This document shows, piece after piece, positions 44,844 to 53,295 of a stretch of DNA of 64,000 nt (positions are counted from its first letter, which is position 1; the number at the start of each line of letters is the position of its first letter). The stretch covers positions 5,698 to 69,697 of the forward strand of contig JBJOHO010000050.1 in the NCBI GenBank assembly GCA_046047615.1, read 5' to 3'. The notes below the pieces were generated by a model. That model saw nothing but the letters and a program-made list of their open reading frames with translations. It made no database searches and had not been told where the DNA came from. This DNA comes from ZC4RG30 sp046047615 (GTDB taxonomy: Bacteria; Pseudomonadota; Gammaproteobacteria; Steroidobacterales; Steroidobacteraceae). A program made the position numbers and the translations under genes.

Positions 44844-45718
44844 GCACACGCCGATTCCGCTGGATTTCCGGTCCACATGGCGCCATACCGGCAACCGAAC
44901 ACCTGCCGCCGGAGGGCGTCCGCACACGGGCGCGCGTGATCCTGTGCAACGCGGGCCAGGTGGGTCGTGTCGGGCCGCAGCGTCTCTACGTGACCGCCGC
45001 CGAGGCTTGGGCCGACGCAGGTATCCATGTGCTGCGCATCGACCTGGCCGGCACCGGCGATGCCGTGGCGGAGAACGCTGCCCGCCACTTCGACGGTCAC
45101 GACCCTCTGGAAGCGGCCGCCGTCGTTGATGCCGCAGGCACCGACGTGCCGGTCGTGCTGGCAGGCCTTTGCGCCGGCGCGCGCGTTGCGCTGCGCGCTG
45201 CCGCCATCCGCAGCAACGTGGCTGGTGTGCTGACCTGGGGATGCCCGATCGTCAGTTCCGCGCCCGGTTCGTTGAAGTCACCCTACGAGACCGCCGAAAC
45301 CGCCAAACGCGCCGAGACCGACGAGACCCGCCATGCCGTGCGCGATGCCTTCCGTGCCGGCAACCTGTTGCGGCCGGACTGGCTGCTGCGGCGCGTGCGC
45401 TACGCGCCACGCGAGATGCTGGCGCTGGCGCGTGCCCTGCTCGGCCAGTTCCGCACACGTCCGGACGCACGCAACCCATTTCTCGCGGATCTCGACCGGC
45501 TGGTGGACTCGGGTCGCCCCTTGCTGTTCGTCTACGGCCAGCGTGACGCGCCCCACTTCGGCGAGTTCGTCGATCTCTATCGGCCGCGCCTGACGGCGCC
45601 GCTGCAGCAGGATCGCGAGATCGCCTTTGCCAACCACACGTTCAACAGCCTCCACAGCCAGGCCGAGGCGATCCGCCATGGCCGGGAGTGGCTCGACAGC
45701 CTGCTCGCCGGCCGTTGA
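44840..45718 (+). CDS. Alpha/beta hydrolase with Cys nucleophile
   Basis: Protein of 292 residues. The core blocks are RARVILCNAGQVGRVGPQRLY, VLRIDLAGTGDA, the elbow LAGLCAGARVALRAA with Cys111 in place of Ser, an acid region LLFVYGQRDAPHF and the His in FANHTFNS. A GxCxG elbow with conserved His fits the hydrolase 1 type seen in exosortase-A gene sets. A Cys at this place favours acyl transfer (thioesterase- or transferase-like) over simple hydrolysis; that is inference. Its ATG overlaps the previous stop as ATGA, and it is the last gene of the cassette. Confidence 0.7.
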   Translation: MSTRRFRWISGPHGAIPATEHLPPEGVRTRARVILCNAGQVGRVGPQRLYVTAAEAWADAGIHVLRIDLAGTGDAVAENAARHFDGHDPLEAAAVVDAAGTDVPVVLAGLCAGARVALRAAAIRSNVAGVLTWGCPIVSSAPGSLKSPYETAETAKRAETDETRHAVRDAFRAGNLLRPDWLLRRVRYAPREMLALARALLGQFRTRPDARNPFLADLDRLVDSGRPLLFVYGQRDAPHFGEFVDLYRPRLTAPLQQDREIAFANHTFNSLHSQAEAIRHGREWLDSLLAGR

Positions 45719-45730
45719 GGGCTGCGGGCC

Positions 45731-45751
45731 GGGGCTCCTGAGCGGAGCCCC
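45731..45751. terminator. Hairpin between convergent hydrolase and acyltransferase genes
   Basis: GGGGCTCC, loop TGAGC, GGAGCCCC: a perfect 8-bp stem located 12 bases after the plus-strand hydrolase stop and 8 bases before the minus-strand acyltransferase stop. It could serve both transcripts. No U-tract is present. Confidence 0.5.
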
Positions 45752-45759
45752 AAGCCTCC

Positions 45760-47769
45760 TCAGGGTGCTGCTGCCTGGGATCCGGCCAGGCCCAGCGGCT
45801 GTGCCAGATGCGACTCCAGGACACGACGGGCCCCCGCCAGGTTCAGGTGCTCGGTGTCGCGATACAGGTAGCGCCCGTCCTGCACCATCGAGCACAGCGA
45901 AGCGTCGCAGAAGCTGGATGTCGGGTCGATGAATGACACCGACGGGTGGCCGGCAGCCAGACGCGCCAGCGCCTCGCGGTAGTCCTCGCGCTGGCGGTCG
46001 TAGGCGGCGCGCGGGATATCGCACTCGATGCCTGCTCCCAGTCCGGCGGCGCGCTCGCAGGTTTCCGGCAACTGGCCAAATGTCGGCACATCCACGAGCC
46101 AGACCACCTTACGGCCCGTGGCCTCCAGCCCGGCCAGCAGCGCACTGCCGCCGACTTCCAAGGCGCCGTAGTACTCCAGGGTACGCGTGCCATCGAGGTA
46201 GTCGTTGGGCTCATTGCGGCGCCGGATCTCCGGCCACGCCTGCGCCACGACGATTGTCTCGAGCGAGGGCAGGGCTGCGGCCACCCGCAGCACTTCGTTG
46301 GCAACCGCGCGGCAATTGAGCCCATAGGGACTGTTGTTGAGGCGGCGGATGTCGAGGTTGGGGTAGAGGTCGCAGCCATTGCTGCCCATCAGCAGCGCCG
46401 GCACGGACAGCTTGTCATGCACGAAGGGCTGGAACACGGCTGAGGAGTGGCTGTCGCCGATCACCATGATCCGCGGCGCTGGACCGGTCACATGGCAGTT
46501 CTGCTGCGACAGATGGGGCAGCCCCAGGATGGCGGTGCAGGTCGTGCCCTGCTCAAGTCCGGTGTCGAAGGCCTTGCGGACCTCGTAGGGAAGGTCGGCC
46601 GACTGCGCCGACTCGCCGATGCGCGTCGTCGTCCACGGACCATAGTGGAGCACCAGCGCAACCGCCAGCAGGGATGCCATCACACCGCCCAGCGGTGCAA
46701 CGTGACCCATGCCCTTGGCGCGCCGTACCGGCCTTTCGATGAAGCGGTAGGTGACCCAGGCCAGCAGGATCGACACCGCGACCGCCACGATCTTCACCGT
46801 GGCCTCCGGCGCCCCGTAGACGATCCACTCATAGGACAGGAACGGCCAGTGCCACAGGTACAGTGGGTAGCTGATGAGGCCGAACCACACCATCACCGGG
46901 TTCGCGAGCACCCAACGGTTCACCACGGCAGTCGGCCCCGACAGGATGAGAAGCACGGCCCCGACGACCGGGATGAACGCCCACGCGCCAGGGAAAACCA
47001 GTTCCTCGGACATGAACAGCACGCCACCACCGATGAGCGCAAGGCCAACGATGGAGGCGGCATGACGCCAAGTGCCCGTCGGGTTCGCCAGCGTCGGACG
47101 GCTGCGCAGCAGCCATGCCAACCCTGCACCCGCCAGAAGTTCCCAGAAACGCGACAACGGCGAGAAGAACATGCCCACCGTGTCGGTGCGCAGCATGATC
47201 ATCGTCACGGCAAACGAGGCAAGGGCCACTGCCACCAGCAGCAGCATGATGTTCGCGCGCCACTTCCAGGCCAGCCACACCAGGAATGGCCAGACGATGT
47301 AGAACTGCTCTTCGACCCCGAGCGACCACAGATGGATGAGCGGCTTGGCCGTGGTCGCGGCGTCGAAGTAGCCGCTCTCCTGCCACAACGCGAAGTTCGC
47401 GATGAAGGCGGAGCCTGCAGCCACGTGCCGCGCCACATTGCGGAACTCCTCCGTGAACAGCAGCAGCCAGCCCAACACCAGCGTGGTGGCCAGCACCATC
47501 GACAAGGCCGGGAAGATGCGCCGCACCCGGCGGGCGTAGAAGTCGGCAAAACTGAAACTGCCGCGTTCCAGGTTCTCGAAGATGATGGTCGAGATCAGGA
47601 AACCGGAGATGACGAAGAATATGTCGACGCCGATGAACCCGCCGGTGAGCAGGTGCGGAAAGGCGTGGAAGGCAACGACCGGCAGTACGGCAACGGCACG
47701 CAGGCCATCGATGTCCGGTCGGTACTTGGGCTGTACCAGCCCACCATGGGCGGCAGGATCATGGCTCAT
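45760..47769 (-). CDS. Acyltransferase-3/SGNH membrane O-acyltransferase
   Basis: Protein of 669 residues in the OafA/OatA layout. The N-terminal half is a ten-helix acyltransferase-3 domain (YRPDIDGLRAVAVLPVVAFH, GGFIGVDIFFVISGFLIST, RRVRRIFPAL). The C-terminal soluble half is an SGNH hydrolase domain with the Ser in IMVIGDSHSSAVF and the catalytic pair in DTEHLNLAGA. Such proteins move acetyl groups across the membrane onto surface polysaccharide or lipopolysaccharide. The acceptor here is unknown; a glycosyltransferase operon lies 10 kb further on. Confidence 0.92.
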   Translation of the reverse strand: MSHDPAAHGGLVQPKYRPDIDGLRAVAVLPVVAFHAFPHLLTGGFIGVDIFFVISGFLISTIIFENLERGSFSFADFYARRVRRIFPALSMVLATTLVLGWLLLFTEEFRNVARHVAAGSAFIANFALWQESGYFDAATTAKPLIHLWSLGVEEQFYIVWPFLVWLAWKWRANIMLLLVAVALASFAVTMIMLRTDTVGMFFSPLSRFWELLAGAGLAWLLRSRPTLANPTGTWRHAASIVGLALIGGGVLFMSEELVFPGAWAFIPVVGAVLLILSGPTAVVNRWVLANPVMVWFGLISYPLYLWHWPFLSYEWIVYGAPEATVKIVAVAVSILLAWVTYRFIERPVRRAKGMGHVAPLGGVMASLLAVALVLHYGPWTTTRIGESAQSADLPYEVRKAFDTGLEQGTTCTAILGLPHLSQQNCHVTGPAPRIMVIGDSHSSAVFQPFVHDKLSVPALLMGSNGCDLYPNLDIRRLNNSPYGLNCRAVANEVLRVAAALPSLETIVVAQAWPEIRRRNEPNDYLDGTRTLEYYGALEVGGSALLAGLEATGRKVVWLVDVPTFGQLPETCERAAGLGAGIECDIPRAAYDRQREDYREALARLAAGHPSVSFIDPTSSFCDASLCSMVQDGRYLYRDTEHLNLAGARRVLESHLAQPLGLAGSQAAAP

Positions 47770-47894
47770 CGGTGCGGGGCTCCTCGGCCAGTGGAAAAGT
47801 GTGGATCAGTACGGCCACGACCCACCGGCAGGCAGGGCTGACTCGCACTCCGGCCGAGACTAGAGGGGGCAGGGATGGCCGTCTGCCAACGGCA

Positions 47895-48545
47895 TCACGT
47901 CGCCATCAATTCAGAAAGCAGGGGCTTGAGTTCCGCGCGCGATGAAACATAGGCCGCGCCGTTCCCCGACAATATCGCGCGAAGCGCTTCAAGCGCCTGC
48001 GCGAAGTCGTCGTTGACGACGACATAGTCGAATTCCGGGTAATGCGCCATGTCGCCACGCGCCTCGGCGAGGCGCCGCTCGATGACATCGGCGCTGTCGG
48101 TGCGCCGGCTCTCCAGCCGGTGGCGCAGGGCGGATGTGGAAGGCGGCAGGATGAAGATCCCCTGTACGCCAGGCATGGCCGCGCGGACCTGCCGGGCACC
48201 CTGCCAGTCGATCTCCAGCACCACGTCATGCCCTGCCGCAAGCAAGGCCATCACCGCGTCCCGACCGGTGCCGTAGCGGTTCCCGAAGACCTCTGCGTGT
48301 TCCAGGAAGCCGCCCGCAGCCACCATGGCCGCGAACGTCGCAGTTGTGACGAAGTGGTACTCGCGCCCGTCCTGCTCCGACGCCCGGGGCAAGCGCGTCG
48401 TGTATGACACCGAGACCTGAACCCGGGGCTCGGCCTCGAGCAGGGCGCGCACGAGGCTGGATTTCCCGGCCCCGGATGGAGCGGACACCATGAAGACCCT
48501 GGGCAGAGTTGTGTGCTGCGTCACGTCGGTCGGATCCTGAGTCAT
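47895..48545 (-). CDS. gmk: Guanylate kinase
   Basis: ATP:GMP phosphotransferase, 216 residues. The P-loop is VFMVSAPSGAGKSSLVRALL. The GMP-binding region has VSYTTRLPRASEQDGREYHF and FLEHAEVFGNRYGT, followed by VVLEIDWQGARQVR and IFILPPS. The ATG at 48545 gives the canonical start. It stands alone: its common partner yicC is about 2.3 kb further on and rpoZ about 7 kb before. Confidence 0.96.
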   Translation of the reverse strand: MTQDPTDVTQHTTLPRVFMVSAPSGAGKSSLVRALLEAEPRVQVSVSYTTRLPRASEQDGREYHFVTTATFAAMVAAGGFLEHAEVFGNRYGTGRDAVMALLAAGHDVVLEIDWQGARQVRAAMPGVQGIFILPPSTSALRHRLESRRTDSADVIERRLAEARGDMAHYPEFDYVVVNDDFAQALEALRAILSGNGAAYVSSRAELKPLLSELMAT

Positions 48546-48628
48546 GAAAATATTGTGTCGGAAATGTGAAAGGACGGTCAGCATTTGCCCGTCCGCAAGC
48601 TGCCCACAGTCGGCAGAAAGGACGCCCA

Positions 48629-49384
48629 ATGCAAGAGTCAGCGACCACAAACCGGGCCAGCTTCACCCTGCGAGCCTACCCCGTCACCATGCTGCTGCTG
48701 GGCCTCGTGGCGCTGCTCATGCTGGCGCACATTGCCGTGACGATAGCCAGCTTCAACGGCAACACCTGGATGATGGGCTTTGGGCCCAAGTTCGACATGA
48801 GTCGGGAGGCCAACATTCCCTCCTATCTCTCCGGGCTGCTGTTGCTGCTCGCCAGTGCCAGCGCTGCGGTGCTGGGCATGGGCCACGTCGGGAGCCGCGA
48901 GCAGGACAAGATCCGCAGGTCCTGGCTGATTTGTGCGGTGGGCCTGGCGTTCATGTCGCTGGACGAAACCACGGCAATCCATGAGTTGCTGAACGAGCCT
49001 GCAGCGGCTGCCTTGGGTGCCTTGGGGATGAGCGGACGGATGGGTCTTTTCTACTTCGCTTGGGTGGTGCCTGCCGCCCTGGGTCTGCTGGCCGCAGCGC
49101 CCTGGTTCTACAACTTCCTGCGCCGCATGCCACCGGACCTGCGGCGGCGCTGCCTGATGGCTGGCGCACTGTTCGTGGCCGGGGCGGTCGGGATCGAAAT
49201 GTTCGAAGGTGATGTCGTCGAGCAGCATGGCCGCGATTGGCGCTACCTGCTGTGGGTCACCGCCGAGGAGACGGCCGAGATGACCGCCGTGGTCCTGTTC
49301 ATTCGCGCCGCACTGCTCGAATTGGAACGCCGGAGCGGTTTCAATATCCGCCTCAATCTGGCGACCCCGCCCCAGGGAGCCTGA
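48629..49384 (+). CDS. Six-helix membrane protein with SLDE/HE motif, unknown function
   Basis: Protein of 251 residues with about six hydrophobic segments. I cannot name a characterised family. Acidic and His residues sit in or beside predicted helices: SLDETTAIHE (Asp112, Glu113, His118, Glu119), EMFEGDVVEQHG (Glu190, Glu193, Asp195, Glu198, His200) and TAEETAEM (Glu213, Glu214, Glu217). Such clustering is unusual for a structural membrane protein and suggests metal binding or intramembrane catalysis, which is inference. The ATG at 48629 has AAAGGA upstream. It is divergent from gmk. Confidence 0.7.
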   Translation: MQESATTNRASFTLRAYPVTMLLLGLVALLMLAHIAVTIASFNGNTWMMGFGPKFDMSREANIPSYLSGLLLLLASASAAVLGMGHVGSREQDKIRRSWLICAVGLAFMSLDETTAIHELLNEPAAAALGALGMSGRMGLFYFAWVVPAALGLLAAAPWFYNFLRRMPPDLRRRCLMAGALFVAGAVGIEMFEGDVVEQHGRDWRYLLWVTAEETAEMTAVVLFIRAALLELERRSGFNIRLNLATPPQGA

Positions 49385-49402
49385 GGCGGGGGCCAAGGCC
49401 GG

Positions 49403-50689
49403 TCACTTCCCGCTGGCTTCCACCTTGGCCTGTGTTTCCTTGCCGCCGACGCCGTAGGTGACGGCGGCATTGCGGGTCTTCTGGAACTCGTCCAGCGTCA
49501 TGCTGCGGAAGGCGGCATAAACGGCCGGATTGGGCACGCCGCTCACCGCGGCGAGCTTTTCCAGCACGAAGAAGATGGCGCCGTGGCGGATCAGCGCCAG
49601 CCAGTCGAGCCTCCGGATCATGTCCCGCTCGACTTCCGGCAAACCGGCCTGCTCGAATGACTTTTCCTGGTCCGACTTGAACAGCGCGCGGTGTTCCGGG
49701 ATGACCAGGTCGTGGAGGTACTTGTTGAGCCGGAAGTTCTTGACGCTGCGCTCCAGCGTGTAGGGGTAGGTCCCCGGCAACTTCTCCACGCCCGCCACCT
49801 GGTGGTACATGTGCGCGCGGTGCGCCTCGGCCACCTTGGCGCTCATCGGTTCGGGTTCATGGTCGAAGATCATGGTTGCGATCGTGGTCATCGACGGCAG
49901 GTAGGCCGTCTTGTGCGTCACCTTCACGGTTGGCGCGAGGGCACCACGCATCAGCAGCCACATGACGATTTCGGCGCTCTCCATGCCGCCCAGCGCGGCA
50001 TGGTCCGCGTGCGTCATGCGCGTGAGTGCGACAGGGTCCTTCTCGAGGAGGTCCATGAACTTGCGGTCCCACTCGATGTCGTTGAAGCCGCAGCGCTCAC
50101 CGTGGACCTGGTGCGACAGGCCACCCGTGGCCACGATGCAGACCTTCAGGTCCTCGGGGTAGCTCTCGATGGCATCGCGCAGCGCCTGCCCGAACTTCCA
50201 GCAGCGCCTGGCGCTGGGCACCGGGAACTGCAGCACACCCATCTGCAGCGGGATGATCGGCACCGGCCAGTCAGGATTGCGGTCCAGCAGCACGGACATC
50301 GGCGAGAAGCAGCCATGGTCCAGAGGCTTGCCCTGGAAGAAGGACATGTCGAACTCGTCGGCGACCAGCGACTCGCCGATATGTCGGGCCAGCGCGCTGT
50401 GCCCCTTGATCGGCGGCAGGCCACGTGCGCCGCCGCCCTCGTCCGCCACCGGGTACTCCTCGCCCACGCCCAACGCAAAGGCCGAGTAGTGGTCGAAGAA
50501 GAACGACGTCACATGGTCGTTGTAGATGATGAACATCACGTCCGGCTGCTTTTCCTTCAGCCAGGCCTTGATCGGCTCGTAGGCGTCGAAGATCGGCTTC
50601 CAGACCGGGTCGGCCTGCTTGTTGGCATCGAGCGCAAAGCCGATGGTAGGCGTGTGGGACGTGGCGATAGCGCCAATGATGCGTGCCAT
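49403..50689 (-). CDS. Gallate dioxygenase-like extradiol enzyme (LigB-LigA fusion)
   Basis: Class III ring-cleavage dioxygenase of 428 residues. Residues 1 to about 280 are a LigB catalytic domain: IIGAIATSHTPTIGFALD has the Fe-ligand His, NDHVTSFFFDHYSAFALGV the second, and VATGGLSHQVHGERCGFND the catalytic His. The C-terminal 120 residues (NKYLHDLVIPEHRALFKSD, ALIRHGAIFFVLEKLA) are a LigA-type small subunit. This fused layout is that of gallate dioxygenase (DesB/GalA), which opens gallate to oxaloacetate-type products, more than that of the two-subunit protocatechuate 4,5-dioxygenase. No other catabolic genes are near, so the substrate is uncertain. Confidence 0.82.
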   Translation of the reverse strand: MARIIGAIATSHTPTIGFALDANKQADPVWKPIFDAYEPIKAWLKEKQPDVMFIIYNDHVTSFFFDHYSAFALGVGEEYPVADEGGGARGLPPIKGHSALARHIGESLVADEFDMSFFQGKPLDHGCFSPMSVLLDRNPDWPVPIIPLQMGVLQFPVPSARRCWKFGQALRDAIESYPEDLKVCIVATGGLSHQVHGERCGFNDIEWDRKFMDLLEKDPVALTRMTHADHAALGGMESAEIVMWLLMRGALAPTVKVTHKTAYLPSMTTIATMIFDHEPEPMSAKVAEAHRAHMYHQVAGVEKLPGTYPYTLERSVKNFRLNKYLHDLVIPEHRALFKSDQEKSFEQAGLPEVERDMIRRLDWLALIRHGAIFFVLEKLAAVSGVPNPAVYAAFRSMTLDEFQKTRNAAVTYGVGGKETQAKVEASGK

Positions 50690-50826
50690 GGACGGACTTC
50701 CTGTTGTTGCGGGCCGCGGGACCGGCCGACCGCCGCCAAGTGTGCCAGCGATCGGAAAGCGACGCTCTAGCGGGTGATACGAATTCCGGGCCGGAAACCC
50801 GACCTCGGCAGCCGGCTGCGGCGGAC

Positions 50827-51699
50827 TCACTCGATGTTCTGCACCTGCTCCCGCATCTGCTCGATCAGCACTTTCATCTCCATGGCCAGCCTCGTGGTCT
50901 CCAGATCCTGCGATTTCGATGACAGGGTATTGGCCTCGCGGTTGAACTCCTGCATCAGGAAGTCGAGCCGCCGCCCGGCCGGCTCCGGCCCGGCCAGGAT
51001 GCGCCGCGTCTCGGCAAGGTGACCCTCAAGCCGGTCGAGTTCCTCGGCCACATCCATGCGCTGCGCCAGCAGCACCAGTTCCTGCTCGAGCCGGTCGGCG
51101 TCCACGGTCCGCCGCAGCTCGCCGAGCCGATCCTCGAGGCGCTGCCGCATCGCCTGCTGGACCTGTGGCAACCGCCCGCGGACCTGCGAGACGAGCGTGC
51201 GGATGTCCTCGCATCGCAGGGCGATGGTTTCCGCAAGCCGCGCCCCCTCCGCCTGCCGCATGGACACGAGCGCCTCGACGGCCTGCTCCAGGAGTGCCCG
51301 CGCTGCGCTGACCAGCGACTCCGGCTCTTGCCGCTCCTCGCGGATCAGGCCGGGGAAACGCAACAGCTCGGCAAGGTCCACCTGGGTGGTGGCCTGTTCC
51401 GGGACACAGGCAGCGACCTCTGCCAGGTGCCGGCGCAGCTGTGCCAGTACCGCTTGTTCCAGTTCCATGCTGCGTGTCGTGGTCTGCTCCAGACGCAGAC
51501 TCAGGGTGGCGTCGACCTTGCCTCGTCGCAGGCCGCGCTGCAGTACGGCGCGCAGCTCCGGCTCCAGCGAACGCAAGTCCTCGGGCAGCCGCGGCGTGAT
51601 CTCCAGGAACCGGTGGTTGACGCTGCGCAATTCGCAGACCAAGGTCCCTTGTGGTACCCGGGTTTCGGACCGGGCGAAGCCCGTCATGCTGGTGATCAT
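50827..51699 (-). CDS. yicC: YicC family endoribonuclease-like protein
   Basis: Protein of 290 residues, matching the family: N-terminal MITSMTGFARSE, ELRSVNHRFLEITPRLPEDL, GKVDATLSLRL, then a helical middle and the C-terminal GRRLDFLMQEFNREANTLSSK. YicC proteins are stress-related and members have been described as RNases acting on small RNAs. The ATG at 51699 is the standard start. It is divergent from the PP2C gene with 55 bases between them. Confidence 0.93.
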   Translation of the reverse strand: MITSMTGFARSETRVPQGTLVCELRSVNHRFLEITPRLPEDLRSLEPELRAVLQRGLRRGKVDATLSLRLEQTTTRSMELEQAVLAQLRRHLAEVAACVPEQATTQVDLAELLRFPGLIREERQEPESLVSAARALLEQAVEALVSMRQAEGARLAETIALRCEDIRTLVSQVRGRLPQVQQAMRQRLEDRLGELRRTVDADRLEQELVLLAQRMDVAEELDRLEGHLAETRRILAGPEPAGRRLDFLMQEFNREANTLSSKSQDLETTRLAMEMKVLIEQMREQVQNIE

Positions 51700-51754
51700 C
51701 GTTTGCCGCGTTCCTGAAGGCATGGTCTGATAGAGGGCTGACAGTCTAACCACG

Positions 51755-52534
51755 ATGCAGGCGCAAGGCTGGGTCCCGCGCCGGAGAGTCCGCTTGCGGG
51801 TCGAATACGCAGAAATCAGCTTGTGCGGAGCCCGCGAGTCCAACCAGGACCGCGTCGGGTCCGTGGTGATGCCCGATGCGGTGATGTTGGCGGTGCTCGA
51901 CGGAATGGGTGGGCATCTGCAGGGAGAACTGGCCGCCAGTACCGGCTGCGTTGCCTTGCTCGAACGGTTCCGGTCCAGCCTCACGCCGCTCCCGGATGCA
52001 GCGGGGTTCCTCGGGGAGTCGTTGCAGCTGGCGCATGCCCAGGTCGTGGCGCTGGGGCAGCACATGCCGCTTGAGCGGCGGCCGCGTGCGACCTGTGCCG
52101 TGTGCCTCGTACAGGACAACGTGGCCTGGTATGCCCACCTTGGCGACAGCCGTGTCTATCTGCTGCGGCAAGGCACCGTACACGAGCGGACGCGCGACCA
52201 CAGCCACGTCGAGCAGTTGGTGCAGCACGGCATCATCACCGAGGAACAGGTGAACACCCACCCACTGCGCAATTACGTCGAAGCCTGCATTGGTGGCGAC
52301 CCTCTGCCCCCGGTGCCCGCGCTCAGTGCGGGCCGTGCGGTCCTTCCGGGAGACATCCTGCTGGTGTGCACCGATGGCTTCTGGTCCGGTCTGACCGAGC
52401 GCGAGATCGCGACGACCCTGTACTCGGGCTATCCGGTGAAAGCGTGCCTTGAGGCCCTGGCGGAATTGTCCGTGCGACGCTGCGGAGCTGGCAGCGACAA
52501 CACAACCGCCGCCGTCCTGCGGCTCAAGGAGTGA
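51755..52534 (+). CDS. PP2C-family serine/threonine protein phosphatase
   Basis: Metal-dependent phosphatase of 259 residues. Motifs in order: ARESNQDRVGSV (first metal Asp), VMLAVLDGMGGHLQGE (core DGMGGH), WYAHLGDSRVYLLRQG, ILLVCTDGFWSGLT and GSDNTTAAVLRL (metal Asp). All acidic residues expected for the bimetal centre are present. No partner kinase is visible nearby. The ATG at 51755 has a weak ribosome binding site; a slightly later start is possible because the conserved domain begins at about residue 17. Its end is close to rph. Confidence 0.88.
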   Translation: MQAQGWVPRRRVRLRVEYAEISLCGARESNQDRVGSVVMPDAVMLAVLDGMGGHLQGELAASTGCVALLERFRSSLTPLPDAAGFLGESLQLAHAQVVALGQHMPLERRPRATCAVCLVQDNVAWYAHLGDSRVYLLRQGTVHERTRDHSHVEQLVQHGIITEEQVNTHPLRNYVEACIGGDPLPPVPALSAGRAVLPGDILLVCTDGFWSGLTEREIATTLYSGYPVKACLEALAELSVRRCGAGSDNTTAAVLRLKE

Positions 52535-52539
52535 ACATC

Positions 52540-53295
52540 ATGACGCACGGTGCGGCGACCCCGAGGCACGATGGCCGGCAACCGGAGGACCTGCGTCCTG
52601 TCCGTTTCACCCGCGGCTTCACGCGGCATGCCGAAGGCTCGTGCCTGGTCGAATTCGGTTCGACGCGCGTGCTGTGCACCGCCAGCGTGGAAGAGGGCGT
52701 CCCCGGGTTCCTGCGAGGCAAGGGACAAGGCTGGGTTACAGCCGAATACGGCATGCTGCCGCGTGCGACGCATACGCGTGGTGCGCGCGAAGCGGCCAAG
52801 GGCAAGCAGTCCGGCCGCACACTGGAGATCCAGCGGCTGATCGGTCGCTCGTTGCGGGCCGCCCTCGACCTGTCTGCGCTCGGTGAACGCACCATCACCC
52901 TCGATTGCGACGTGCTGCAGGCCGATGGCGGTACACGCACGGCGTCCGTGACCGGCGCCTATGTCGCACTCGCGGATGCCTGCGCCGTCCTTGCCCGCCG
53001 CAAGGGCTTGTCCAATCCGCTGCACGGCCAGGTCGCGGCGATCTCGGTGGGCATCGTGGGGGGCAGGCCCGTGCTCGACCTCGATTACGTCGAGGATTCC
53101 TCCGCCGAGACGGACATGAACGTGGTGATGAACAGCGGTGGCGGCTTCATCGAGGTGCAGGGCACCGCCGAGGGCCATGCGATGCGACGTGACGAAATCG
53201 ATCGGTTGCTGGAACTGGCAACGGCCGGTACGGCACGTCTGTTTGAGCTGCAGCGCCACGCCTTGGCGGCTGTCCTCGCCGCACCGCCGCGGTGA
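52540..53295 (+). CDS. rph: Ribonuclease PH
   Basis: Phosphorolytic 3'-5' exoribonuclease that trims tRNA 3' ends, 251 residues. Signatures: GRQPEDLRPVRFTRGFTRHA, GSTRVLCTASVEE, GWVTAEYGMLPRATHTR, EIQRLIGRSLRAALDL, DCDVLQADGGTRTASVTGA and DLDYVEDSSAETDMN. The ATG at 52540 has an ideal AAGGAG 8 bases upstream; the GTG at 52531, which overlaps the PP2C stop, sits within that ribosome binding site. The frame is intact, unlike the frameshifted rph of E. coli K-12. Confidence 0.96.
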   Translation: MTHGAATPRHDGRQPEDLRPVRFTRGFTRHAEGSCLVEFGSTRVLCTASVEEGVPGFLRGKGQGWVTAEYGMLPRATHTRGAREAAKGKQSGRTLEIQRLIGRSLRAALDLSALGERTITLDCDVLQADGGTRTASVTGAYVALADACAVLARRKGLSNPLHGQVAAISVGIVGGRPVLDLDYVEDSSAETDMNVVMNSGGGFIEVQGTAEGHAMRRDEIDRLLELATAGTARLFELQRHALAAVLAAPPR

